A stretch of DNA of 64,000 nt from Pestalotiopsis fici W106-1 (taxonomy: Eukaryota; Ascomycota; Sordariomycetes; Amphisphaeriales; Sporocadaceae), in assembly GCF_000516985.1 (NCBI RefSeq), contig NW_006917099.1, positions 1 to 64,000 on the forward strand, read 5' to 3'. The first letter of the stretch is position 1, and every line of letters starts with the position of its first letter. Both the position numbers and the translations under genes were made by a program. Below, in pieces: positions 46,838 through 57,305 of the stretch. The notes beneath the pieces were generated by a model. The model was given only the letters and a program-made list of their open reading frames with translations, did no database searches and was not told the origin of the DNA.

Positions 46838-47909
46838 CTATGCAGTCGCCTTCTTGTCTACCCTGTGGTGCGTCAAAAATCTCCCTACTACTTTCAAAAC
46901 TCGTTCCCGAAGTCCGCCCTCATCCAAGTGGCAAAAGTGGCTTCCATTTGGAAACGTGATCCATCGCACTCGCGGAATGAGTTCGAAGAATGGCTCCTGT
47001 GCTATGTCATGTGACGTATCAAACTCTCCATTGTAGACTAGAGTGTCGGCAGTGATCTGTGGAAGACGCGATATGCCTGTCCAACCGACCAGAGTCCCGA
47101 TACAGTCAAATAGAGATGGGCCATACCTAGAAAGTAGAATCAATTAGCAGACAGGAACACTAGCCTAGTACAAGATGAAGGACTGGTTGGCGAGAGAGAG
47201 AGAGAGAGAGAGAGCAAAAGTCACCAACTTACATAGTATCATAGACTGTAGTGTCCTCGCTCATGGTTTTGAAAGCCGCCATCAACTCTGGCGCCATAGT
47301 TGGAGCACGACTCACAAAAGTCTTTGTAAAGACCCCGGAGGCTTCCTTATAAGCTGGGGTATCGGTCTCCCCTTTCGCTCTACCTTCATCGATGACCTTT
47401 TGCACATCCGCTGGAAGAGCCTCCTTACACAAGTGGATGCTTTTGATGGAGAGCTCAATGCTGGCGAGCGCACTGGCCAGTACCAGCCTTTGCAGGCCAC
47501 GAGGCCGAGTAGCAGCAAAGGCGACAGCAAGAATCCCGCCCCAGCTCTGGCCCAAGAGATGGAATCCGGGGCCGTCGTGCAGCTTGAAATGGTCTACCAG
47601 GTTGTTCAGCTCAGCGACGAACAAGGACTCTTGCCAAAATTCCTTGTTTCCGGCCATGTCGCGAAGATGAGTTGAACGGCCGCAGCCGACTTGGTCGTAG
47701 AAGATAACCGGGATACCATATTGTGGCCAGAGCTTTGCGAAAGGCAGCAAGTATTCATGAGCGCCGCCAGGGCCGCCATGAAGCATCACCAGTGGCGTCT
47801 CCCCACTCGTAAGATCTCCGAACACTTTGTAATAGGTCGACCCAGGAGTGTCGCTTTTCCCGGGAATGTCAAAAGGAATATGGCCTTCTGAACTTGGAAT
47901 ATCCGCCAT
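46838..47909 (-). CDS. proline iminopeptidase-like alpha/beta hydrolase (peptidase S33), 321 aa, two exons
   Basis: Exons are 47233-47909 and 46838-47126. The 105-nt intron (GTAAGT...TTCTAG) restores DTM-YGPSLF in phase and contains a GA-microsatellite. HGGPGG (44-49) is the oxyanion-hole motif of S33 enzymes, the nucleophile elbow GQSWGG places Ser122, the acid is Asp262 (YNGEFDTS) and the base His289 (NGSHFCHLDE). The family cleaves N-terminal proline from peptides, or acts as an amidase on related substrates. There is no signal peptide, so it is likely cytosolic. The length matches bacterial and fungal homologues of about 310 aa. All triad residues are present, so activity is expected. Confidence 0.92.
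47192..47214. repeat. (GA)n microsatellite inside the iminopeptidase intron
   Basis: An uninterrupted GA run of about 23 bases. On the gene strand it reads as CT repeats shortly after the 5' splice site. It is likely to be length-polymorphic between strains. Confidence 0.95.
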
Positions 47910-48484
47910 TTTTTGAAATTCTTGCTAAGTTGAGACTGCAGGATATCACATAAACTTGAAAGATCTAAAGCTTGACAAGTTGTGGCTTTTGAATGTCGTT
48001 TAAAAGAACAAGAGTTGGTCGCATATGCACAGTGGCTGTTGGTGCGCCATGTCTCCGCTTTAGCTATCTGCATTCCCTGGGATTATGCACGTATGTTAGT
48101 TAGTAGGTCACTCAGCATTCAGGGCCCTCCGCAGTAGCCCCAATGGAATCCCAAAAAGAAAAAGAGAAAAAAAAGATCGATTTTGAGCCAACACACAAAA
48201 TCTCTATTTGAGCTGTGCGCAATAGTACAATTGTTCAGAAGATTGTTCAGACGATTGCGCAGAATGGTTTCTTCAAATGTCTCCAAAGCGAGTGAAATAT
48301 ACTATACTAGACTGTGTATATACAAGAAGTGATATGTACGAGCTAAACATGCGAACCAAGTGTAAACAGATCGGGCCAACTCCGGTAATGACTGTCTGTG
48401 CCAATGCACAATTTCGAACTCAAAGTATTCACGATAAGAAGTATATACACTCAAACAGATTCTAGTCGCTCGCTAGGGAACGAT
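47910..48484. other. intergenic, nothing supported
   Basis: Upstream of the iminopeptidase and downstream of the multicopper oxidase. A purine-rich AAAAAGAAAAAGAGAAAA stretch lies near 48,152-48,174. No gene is seen. Confidence 0.4.
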
Positions 48485-50786
48485 TTAGGCGGCAGCGACA
48501 ACAGGTACGGCCGGCGAATGGTGGTGCTGCGTTCGGCGGTATCGAGGAATGGGGACACCAGCGTCACGCTTGACGGGGCTGTTGGGGTTACCAGCACCGT
48601 TGGCGGTCCAGTACTCGGTAAGGGCCTCTTCGACTTGGATGCGCTCACTGTAGGGCTGCTCGAGGGCGAGGCGCTGGACCTTGTCCACAATGGCATCATC
48701 AGTAAAGACGCCGCCACGAACCGAAAGGTCAGCGGCATTGTAATCAACGGCGCGCCAGCGGGGGTCCATGGGGTCACCAAAGTCGGTGGTCTCGTTGTAG
48801 CCAAAGTTTTGAAGCTGAGTCACGTTGAAGGCAGCCATCATGTCGTGGTCCTCGTGAATCAGGTTGTGGCAGTGGAACATGTAGACGCCGTTCCAGGGGT
48901 GGTAGTGAGCCTCGACCAGGACCGTCTCGCCGCGGCCCAGCCACACGACGTCCTTGAGACCCTCGGCCTCGTACGGCTCGACGCCACGGTCGCTGCCGGT
49001 GCGCTGAAGTACTCTAAAGTCGACCAGGTGCACGTGGATCGGGTGGCTCCAGCCGCCAGAGCTGTTCTCGAGCTCCCAGATCTCAACGGTACCACGAGGG
49101 ACCTTGGCCAGGACACGGTTCTCAACGTCCTCGAAGCCGACACCGTTGATGAGCCACTCGCCGTTACTGCGGTGGAAGCGGAAGTGGTGGTCAATGCCGG
49201 TAGTGGACGGGGGAAAGGGAACATCGCGAAGAACAGCAGGGACAGTTGAAGGGTCATCGACACGAGTAGAGCCAACAACAAAGCGCATAACCTTGTCAGT
49301 GTTCTCGTAGTCATCGTCGACTCCGATGCCACCAGCTTGCTCTTCATTTCGCATCTCAATGGATTGCCCGGCAAAGGAAGAAAAGTCAAAAACGATTTCA
49401 TAGCGCTCGGCGATCGAGATGTACAGTTCATCAACGCTGACTGTAGGATGGTCAGTCCACTTTGCAATAATGGTTGAGAATGTCATGATGGTTCCTACCT
49501 GGATGTTCCAAGAGACCAGCATCAGAGGCAATGACTTGGAAAGGCAGTCTGGCGCCCAGGTTTGCACTGGTAGCAAAGTACAGGGCGAAACTGCGAGAGA
49601 TGGCAGAGTTGAGGAATCGGAATCTGTACTTTCTGGGCTCTACGTTGAGGAAGGGCCAGGGCTGTCCGTTGACATGGATGACATCTCCCCAGGTGCTCTC
49701 ACGCTCGTTCACAGTCGTCTGAAGTGTGCCATCTGAGTTGTAAAACTTGGCCGAGAGGATCAAGGGAATGTCGAACTCGCCATAGCCAGAGGGCAGACCA
49801 AGGACGTCTTCGGCTTCATCCGTGACAATGTAAGCTCCAGCTTGGCCAAAGTATGCATTTTCAGCAGTCTATAAAGTGGTTAGCGAATTTTCAACAGGTT
49901 GTGGGTTAAGTGAACTCACAATACCCAGCGCATGGTCGTGGTACCTGAGAGTGCCCACAGTTAGTAGTGCAATTTGAACAGGTTTTTATGACAATGGTTC
50001 TTCGACTACTTACCAGAGTAGGCGTGCCGACTCAAAGTTGGGATAGTAATAGTCCTTGTATTGTCCAGGGAATGTCACGTCTTCCGCCCAGCCATCGAAT
50101 GGGGCGCGGGATGGAGACCCGTGGAGATGGACAGAGTTCTCGCGTTCAGCTTGATTGATGAAACGAACGACGGATTCTGTGCCTCTTGGGATCACAAAAG
50201 TTGGACCTGGGGAGATTCCATCATAGCCAACCAAGCGGGCAGGGCTCAGATTGGGATACACCTGCTGCTCAAAAGGCTTTATCTCAACTTCGTAGTACCA
50301 AATGTCCTGGCCAGTCACAGGATTGGTGATGATTCTAGGTTTGTTAGCTCCACTTTACTTTTTTATCGACCCTTATGGATGATTGGACTAGCATCGGCTC
50401 AAGTGAAACTATCCACAAAGGATGGGAGACGCACAGGATTTTACATTGAGGAGAAACACACAACATGAATATTCGCACCAAGAAAATTCGCACTAGGGAG
50501 GTAGGTATTGATCGCACTGGGTAATGGGTACACTCTGGACCTAAACGTACTTTTTTGGCTGCTTGACTGGAGGGATGGGAAGAGGAACACCATAGATCAG
50601 AGGATACTCTGGACTTTCTCCATCCTTTTGGATTCTGAATACATCGTTGGGATCATCCTCCACGATCTGTGAAAGGGCTTCCGCCTCTTCAGGAGGGATG
50701 ACCGATTCATAGGTTTGTGCACAAGAGAGTGACAAGAGGCAAGAAGCGAGAGCAAACAAGGTAAGCCCTTTAGCCATGATGGGCAA
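48485..50786 (-). CDS. bilirubin oxidase-like multicopper oxidase, 635 aa, five exons incl. a 25-nt microexon
   Basis: Exons are 50551-50786, 50014-50334, 49920-49944, 49499-49868 and 48485-49440; total 1908 nt, all in phase. A signal peptide (to ~23, LLSLSCAQ) makes it secreted. Copper ligands are all present: HLHG (exon 2), Y187-H-D-H-A (microexon), H450-P-I-H453-V-H455, and H507-C-H-x3-H513 with axial Met518. The Trp before HPIHVH matches the modified Trp of Myrothecium bilirubin oxidase. Blocks such as PLPIPPVKQP, GQDIWYYEVEIKPF, VNGQPWPF-NVEPRKYRFRFL and HCHNLIHEDHDMMAAFN are nearly the same in that enzyme (recalled). It oxidises tetrapyrroles, phenols or metal ions with reduction of O2 to water. 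A C-terminal tail of ~20 residues, HHHSPAVPVVAAA, is extra. Confidence 0.95.
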
Positions 50787-50867
50787 AGGAATAGAAAGAA
50801 TGAATGTCGATGAAGTCTGTGTTGATGCTGAGGGAAAAGTCCACTTGAACCTGGGAAGACATGTCTG

Positions 50868-50875
50868 CTTTTATA
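50868..50875 (-). promoter_or_regulatory. TATA box of the multicopper oxidase gene
   Basis: The minus strand reads TATAAAAG 82 bases before the ATG at 50786, in a normal position for a fungal promoter of a secreted, inducible enzyme. Confidence 0.55.
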
Positions 50876-53443
50876 GAAGTCAAGAACTATCTCGGAGTTG
50901 GGATCATGAGTATAATGGATGAGCTGGCCTCTCGATGCGAATCGAGTCCATACCTCCTGACCGAGTCTTGCACATGAGACCCGGTGAAGAGCAGAGACCT
51001 CTTGCTCTCTACTTCGCTTAGAGTCCGAATGTCGTTTTGGGATAATGACTCCTGAAATCATCCCTTGATCACGCGTACATATTATCGAGACCGGGCGAAG
51101 TGGGCTCAGATCCTGGCTGGCTTCACACACCCACTCACACTTTTTTCTTCTGGGAACTTTGTCAAGATGCCTCTTTGAAGCACGAGAGCTGTCCTATACG
51201 CCGGGAGACTTGAGGAGAGGGGAGTTCTCCTAGTACCAATCTTCTCCGGCACTGTTAACATGATTTCTCTTTAATCCAATTTGAGATGATTCAAAATGAT
51301 ATGGAATCGAAAGTGTCAGACTGAATCTCTAGGATATCTCCATTCCACAACCTGAGGACGATAATGTGCGGCTGGTGAGGATTATGCAACAAGTTCAGCC
51401 CCAATAAGCATTAGTCACCTTTTGCAATTTCACGTGAGTTGGAGGGACGTTGCCCTGCCTTGCATTCGTCTTTGCGTGTTTCGTAAAATATTTCTCCATG
51501 TGGCCATACTTTGCCAAGTTGGATTGCAGCCACAATCCACCAGCATTACTCATCTATGGTCTTAGTATTAGACGGATTCCCCACTTAATTAAGTAAATTG
51601 AATGTTCATTTCATTCAAGTCACTGATCAAGATCACCACGAAAATGCGCAATGGTAGCATCGTTGGTTTGGTCGGACAGTATAATGCTCCGACTGGGTTG
51701 GAGAGGTTGTCTCACCATCCGGGAATGAAATTTCGTGAAATGCTGCTATTCTTGGTATCTCTCGATCATCGTGATTATTTCCGTTTTGGAGCCATTTTTC
51801 TTTGCACCAAATGTTTGTATGCAAAGGTGTCGGAGATAATGCTCAATGTAAGCGAGCTGTTCCTGCATTCATGGCTGATTCCCGACAAAGTTTACAATTC
51901 CAATAAAGATTGCGAGATCCTGGTAAAAGCTTCAGCTTACAAGAGATGGCCAAGCTTCTTGACGAAGTCTTGGATTGTCCGACGTTTGCCAATGCTCACA
52001 CCAAGATGACATACAGCCAACGGTTGCCCGCGGCGGGGGTGTTGGATTCAGGGTGCCAAGAAGAGAGCCAAGTGATTGGCTGCATATATTGACTTGGCAG
52101 GCAAATAGATCAAGTTTGGAGAGCCCCGCGGGCCGCCCCCCGGGGGTCTCATCCTGGGGTACCATCACTCAAGGGCCCAGGCGCAGTGCGGACGCACCCG
52201 CGGTATGTCGGTTCTTGTGATTCGCTACCCCAAGTCCGGGAAGAATATTGTAGCATTCCACGGCATAGGGGGTGGAGCCGCCTTTTTTCATGTAACGCTG
52301 CGCTATACTTCGATGAATTGGGAACAGTATATATCTCGTTGGGGAGAAATAGTCTTTGTTTAGTGCCCCCACCGCGTGCATCGGAAAGAGTCAGGGAAAT
52401 AAGGCATAGGACTGCTGACCTGAGCTGTAATCATGTGGAATACGGGCTTACTTTTCTGCCTATTAGCTGGGCACAGCTTCGCCCTGCTGAACAATCCTTC
52501 CAATTCACGGAAAGCTATCCGTCCATGAAATGTGGCTTGAACCGTAAAGTTCAGCGGCTTATAGGCAGACGCATGCAGGGATATTCTCCGACCACACCAC
52601 GCGGGATCCCTGGTAGCGATGCGGTGCACTTGACTATACCTGTGGGTGGCTGAGGTAAATTGTGTTTGGAGGCTCACGAGAGAGATGCAGGGGTATCCTC
52701 CGACCACACCATGTGGGAATCCTTGGAGCGATACTCTTGGCTATAATACTTGGCAACGCAACTCGTTTATCAAGCACAACTCCTCATTGCTCGAGTCAAT
52801 CCGGCCCCTGAAAGATACGAAAAGGACAAATCCCATATGATCAATAATGCATTCCCTCAAAGATCAGGACCCCTGCCAGCAGATTCCGGGTCACGACAAT
52901 TCTGCAGCCTGAAGACAGTGATTCTCAAACTCCATCATTCCGATTCCCCTGTCAGAGTGGTATTCGGCACAAGATAATACAACATATTGACTATACGCCA
53001 AGAGTATCGTGGGCATCTTATCCAGGTTATTGTAATCATGACAAACAAGTTTCCATACTCCAGTGGTATGTGAGTGGATCTTGAATTACTCAGTCGGGAT
53101 AAAGAAGCTTACCGAAGGGGCGCCTAAAGCGCGTGAACTGTAGAAAGGATCACAAGACTCACGATGGGGTGCGTTTTACGCAATCTCGCAATTCTTTTTG
53201 CATCTGCTCGGAAGCCGTTAGGCGAAGTCCAAGAAAGAAAAATCATGATTGTTGAGAAACATGGTCCACGAAGGAGTCCTACTAGTCGACTCGGGGACGC
53301 ATCGCCGAAAAAACATACCACGTGTCTTGAGAAAAACGGAGACAGGTCTATAAAGGAGCAACTATTGCCACCTGAAATCAAGACCTTTCTTCATCCATCT
53401 CATAAAACCCCAGATCCATCACATCTATTTTCTCTAATCATTT
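50876..53443. other. intergenic, ~2.6 kb, gene-free; repeats and a GC-rich patch
   Basis: No convincing gene. An imperfect direct repeat of about 48 bases (ATGCAGGG-TAT-CTCCGACC...) starts at 52,572 and 52,685. A very GC-rich patch, CGCGGGCCGCCCCCCGGGGG, lies near 52,126-52,145. ORFs of 112-177 codons at 50597-51130 (-), 51602-52009 (+) and 53164-53502 (+) lack family signatures, and the last overlaps the next gene's promoter. A TATAAAG box at 53349-53355 serves the next gene. Confidence 0.45.
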
Positions 53444-55057
53444 GTGAAGATGCTCAAGTCGCCATCCCTCCTCTGGGCTTTCTTGGGTGCCCAAGTCCTT
53501 AACATGATTCCCTTCATTGCTGCTCAGGATGCGCCGTTGTTCATTCAGGGTGGCCTCGAGGCCGCTGTGGCGAATGACGACTCGTACAACACTGGCGGCT
53601 CCATCTCCATCAATGGCTTTGACATGGTCGTTCCAAAGAACATGCTGGTCCAGTTCCCGGCTGCCTACGTTCCATGGAAGGACTTTGCTTCAGAGGTTGA
53701 CAGTCTGCTTGGGTATGAGGTCAATGTGAGTTAGGGTGCGGCTATATTCGATATCCAGTGCGAACACCACCCGCCACAACATCATGTGCGGCTTTCCAGT
53801 GCGATCTTTTCCAGTGCGATTCCCAGTGCGGCCTCCCAGAGACCATCAGAAAGCAAGGAATTTTGGTTGAAAAAAGAAGAATAAAGAGAAAATTTGGATG
53901 GAGGGATCATCATGCTATACACTATAAGCAAACTGGACATTACTGAAACCTTGGTCTTTTTCCGCCCGCCTTAGGTCATTGGCAACTTTGTCAACAACGT
54001 GCCCACGGCCGGACAAATCATTGCGTACGAATTCTTCGAAGGACTATCCAGTGGCTTTGTCGAGTCCATTGACTTTGAAGACGGGAGCATGAAGATTCGC
54101 GGCGGGCCCACGCTGCGCATCAGCGATCCCAATGCCGTCTTTTCGGTGGGCTACGCCGACGCTCCCTTCTTCACGGCCGACGACGAGAGTCCTAGCATTA
54201 GCTCCTTCTCCGGCTTTCCCATGTGCATCCCCCGCAACGCGACCGACCCACTGTGCCCGTCCACCAATCGTCCCTTTCAGGGTTCTGGTACCTTGTGAGT
54301 TATACGGCGAAGAGTTGGCGGCTGTGTCATATTGATATCTAACTCCGACAAAGTGCTGCGCCAGATCCTTTGAGTATGGCGCCCTTTCTGCCTGGTGACT
54401 TCATTACGTGGCAGGGCATTCGCAGAGGCAATGAAATGATCTGTTTCAGTATCGTTGCTCAAAATGTCCAAATCACCACGACCGTTGACCTTGTCTACGT
54501 CCGTATGGAGTTGGCACTCTTGGGTATCGACAACTTCAATACGAACACGGAATTGAGAGAGTCCCGAGTAAGTAATGGATCTTTTTCCTGAGCTGCTTGC
54601 ATCTGACCCGGGTTAGTTCATCGGCTTTGTCTCCAACGCTCGAGCTACTGCCAACTTGTACGCCATGGACTACGATCCGTGTACAGGAAACGTGACAGAT
54701 CGCCTCATCGCCTCTGTGGCACTGAGGAATGGCCGCAACGAGCAGAATCGATTTGAGTACCGCGCCGACATCACCACTGGCTACGCCAGAGATTACCGCG
54801 CAATAGCACAAATTGACGGTGTACCTAAAACTCGCCTTACAAAGCAGGGCCTTCTCGCTGGAGCTTATGTACAGCCAGTCAACGTCTGGGTTCAGGCTGA
54901 GCAGCTGATTCCCGGCACAGCCCCGCCCGGCAACGACTTCTCTCAGATGCCCTGGCTCGTTCGAGGTGTTGGTGTTGATGAGCTCGGCAACGTCTGGGGC
55001 CCACTCGACCCTTTTCCCCAATCCGGTGTCCTCATTGACCCTATTGTCTGTGAGTAA
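53444..55057 (+). CDS. secreted protein of unknown function, 418 aa, four exons
   Basis: Exons are 53444-53725, 53975-54294, 54354-54567 and 54617-55057; all phases agree. A signal peptide (about 1-28, LLWAFLGAQVLNMIPFIAAQ) is followed by a single conserved-looking region. This has SISINGFDMVVPKNMLVQFP, then NNVPTAGQIIAYEFFEGL, a Cys pair in MCIPRNATDPLCPS, FAAPDPLSMAPFLPGDFITW and NPT-like glycosylation sites. There is no membrane segment or GPI signal. I remember similar fungal hypothetical proteins but no named function. Intron 1 (249 nt) is unusually long and carries CCAGTGCG repeats. A GTGAGT overlapping the last codons could start a further intron, which would change only the last one or two residues. 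Confidence 0.82.
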
Positions 55058-55625
55058 ACATTTTGAAAGACTGACAAGCCTTTCAAGTCAGGAAATGTAT
55101 ATAGTTCTTGGGCTTGCAGATTCACTCTCAAGTCAGTTTCAGTGTGCATATTTGATAATTGTTTATATTCATATGGGTCGTGTCCTGGTGGAATAACTGC
55201 CTGCGTACCTAGGTAGTTATGCTTCACACAAGCCGCCTCGAGGCTTGACCCCCCTTCTGTATATAGTTTTGGTATTTTGGTAAGCTAGGACGCGTGTCTC
55301 ATAAATATTGAATGCAACCCCATATTTTGAGAAGTTGCACCACTGCCATATCATGATACCAGATCATGATGTTTTATTGACCGGTCAGTGGAAGTAAGCA
55401 CCAATAAACATGGGACTTGTCTTGTTATAACCAGGCGCAGTCTTCGTGGTGGTCACCGCAGGAAATGGCCGAAGCTGTCAGTTGTGGGTCCACGTGAGTG
55501 TCGATCATTGATTGTCTTGGTAGCTAGTGGCCTACACGTTTGCCACTCATGAAGAAATCAAGGTGCTTGATGAACCATATCAAGTCCTTCTCACACTTGT
55601 TTCGGGTCAATCCCCAATTGGAAAT
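55058..55625. other. intergenic between convergent genes, nothing supported
   Basis: Contains the 3' ends of the convergent secreted-protein and methyltransferase genes. A CACGTG-like word and A/T-rich stretches are not otherwise notable. Confidence 0.4.
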
Positions 55626-57305
55626 TTAGATTTTAGGGAAGAAAGATCTACCCTTGGCTTGAGCAGCAGCAAGTGCACCGCGAATGCCGTGCTGGGACAG
55701 CACGCCATCAATACGGTGTGTTGCATTCAGGTTCTTGACCACGACAAACTGGAAGCAAGTGGCAGATCCCTGGCGCGAGGCAATAGTGGACCAAGCAAGG
55801 AACAACTCCCAGATACGGTACCAATGCTCACCAAACTTGGCGCGAACGGTCTCGGCGTTGCCAACCCAGTTGCGGTACCAGCGCCACAATGTACCAGAGT
55901 AGTGAACTCCGACCGTGTCAATGCTGGTGAACAAATTAGCTGCTGTCAGGTGACATGACGCATATACATTGCAGGACTATGACTCACCTCTTGACTTCAA
56001 AACCAGCACTCTCAAGGCAGCTGACGTAGTACCAGAGGGGGGTAGAAGCATCGGCACCAGGAAAGATGAACTTGTTCAGGTACAGACCCCAGATCAAATC
56101 CTCGTACTGCCATGCGCGGCGCAGACCAGAGAGCTGAACATACATGGCACCATCATCAGCGAGCATATCAGAGCATTGGCGGAAGAAACCGGTCAGCTTC
56201 TTGATACCGACGTGCTCGCCCATCTCGATCTGAGAAATCTTGTTGAACTTTTGCTCAGGAATGTCACGGTAATCGGAGCACAAGATGCGGCCACGGCTCT
56301 CTGGAACTCCGGATCGGCGAAGACCATCGTTACCCCAAGCAGCCTGGTTGGGAGAAATGGTCACACCAGTGACATTTGCACCATAGTTGACAGCAGCGAA
56401 ACGAGCCAATGAACCCCAGCCGCAGCCAATGTCCAAAAGCGTCTCGCCTTCCTTCAGGTCGAGCTTCTCGCAGACAACGGACATCTTGTTGTCTTGCATC
56501 TCCTCGAGCGTCTCTTCCTTGGAGGGGTCAGAGATGATACCGCTGGTGTAGACCATGCGAGGACCCAGGAAATAGCTGTAGTGGTCGTTGCCCGCGTCGT
56601 AAGTTGGCTTAATCTGCTCCTCATCCTGCTCACGAGTGTGAAACAAGACGCTCTTTCCAAATCCAGCAAAGATGAACTTGAAAAGGTTCCAGGTGAAAGC
56701 CCACGAGGCCCAGTCATGGCGATACTCGAGAATGTCAAGGGCATCACCGTTGAAGTCCACTTCGCCATCGAGATACTTCTCAATAAAGTCCTCCATGGGA
56801 ATCTTGGAGGAAGCGGTGTTGTAGCGGGCGCGGTCTTCATTCTTCTTGAATGTGAGGTATTCCTCAACTGGTCGACCGGGCAGCTTGGCCTTGGTGTTGA
56901 TCCTCGGAGAATTGCGCGAGGTGACGTACCAGACGCTGACGAGAATTGGCACAAACAGCACAACGAAGAAGAACAGCGAGGTCCAGAAGCCACCGCCAAG
57001 GAACCAGGCAAGCGAGATCGGAACACCGACGAGGAGGCCGCCGAGGGTCATGAGCGGGAAGGAGTCATTGCCAGAGCCTTCAGCGGGGAGGGGAGCATTC
57101 GGGATAGCAGCGGCCTGAAAGTGCAACGCGTGTTAGTAAGTGTGCATGGCATTGAGTTGCACGGGACAGTAGGCAATACAATACTTGCATTTGTTGTTGC
57201 GACACCACAGTCGGTGGACTTGAACTTGGAGGGCTGAGCAGGAGGGGTCTGGATGAAGGACATGTCGCCCTCCAGCTGCGGGCCATTTTTCTCTTGAGCT
57301 GCCAT
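55626..57305 (-). CDS. sphingolipid C9-methyltransferase, 516 aa, three exons
   Basis: Exons are 57180-57305, 55988-57114 and 55626-55923. Intron 2 is certain (GTGAGT...CACCAG restoring EVK-SIDTVGVHYSGTLWRWY). Intron 1 has a TTACTAAC branch, and its donor is taken as the second of two GTATTG copies, because only that keeps phase. Two membrane helices (~64-82 and ~86-106) precede the cyclopropane-synthase-like methyltransferase. The SAM motif LLDIGCGWGS is at 268-277, followed by VTGVTISPNQ, EMGEHVGIKKLTGFFRQC and QLSGLRRAWQYEDLIWG. It methylates C9 of the sphingoid base of glucosylceramide in the ER, a fungus-specific modification linked to growth, membrane properties and virulence in Fusarium and Candida relatives. 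All motifs look intact. Confidence 0.93.

Noticed and set aside
47175..47675. 166-codon plus-strand ORF with RERERERAK
   Set aside because: It is antisense to the iminopeptidase and starts in the intronic GA microsatellite.
48398..49249. 283-codon plus-strand ORF rich in Val, Leu and Asp
   Set aside because: Antisense shadow of the last multicopper oxidase exon, whose copper ligands are intact.
50597..51130. 177-codon minus-strand ORF ahead of the multicopper oxidase
   Set aside because: It overlaps exon 1 in another frame and has no family signature; the hydrophobic part is the out-of-frame signal peptide region.
53164..53502. 112-codon plus-strand ORF
   Set aside because: Overlaps the TATA box and the start of the secreted-protein gene in a different frame; no signature.
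56494..57237. 247-codon plus-strand ORF
   Set aside because: Antisense shadow of the sphingolipid methyltransferase; codon bias of the real gene opens the reverse frame.
21000..57300. Secondary-metabolite gene cluster (regulators, SDR and oxidase close together)
   Set aside because: No polyketide, peptide, terpene or other backbone enzyme is visible, and neighbouring genes are surface or general-function.
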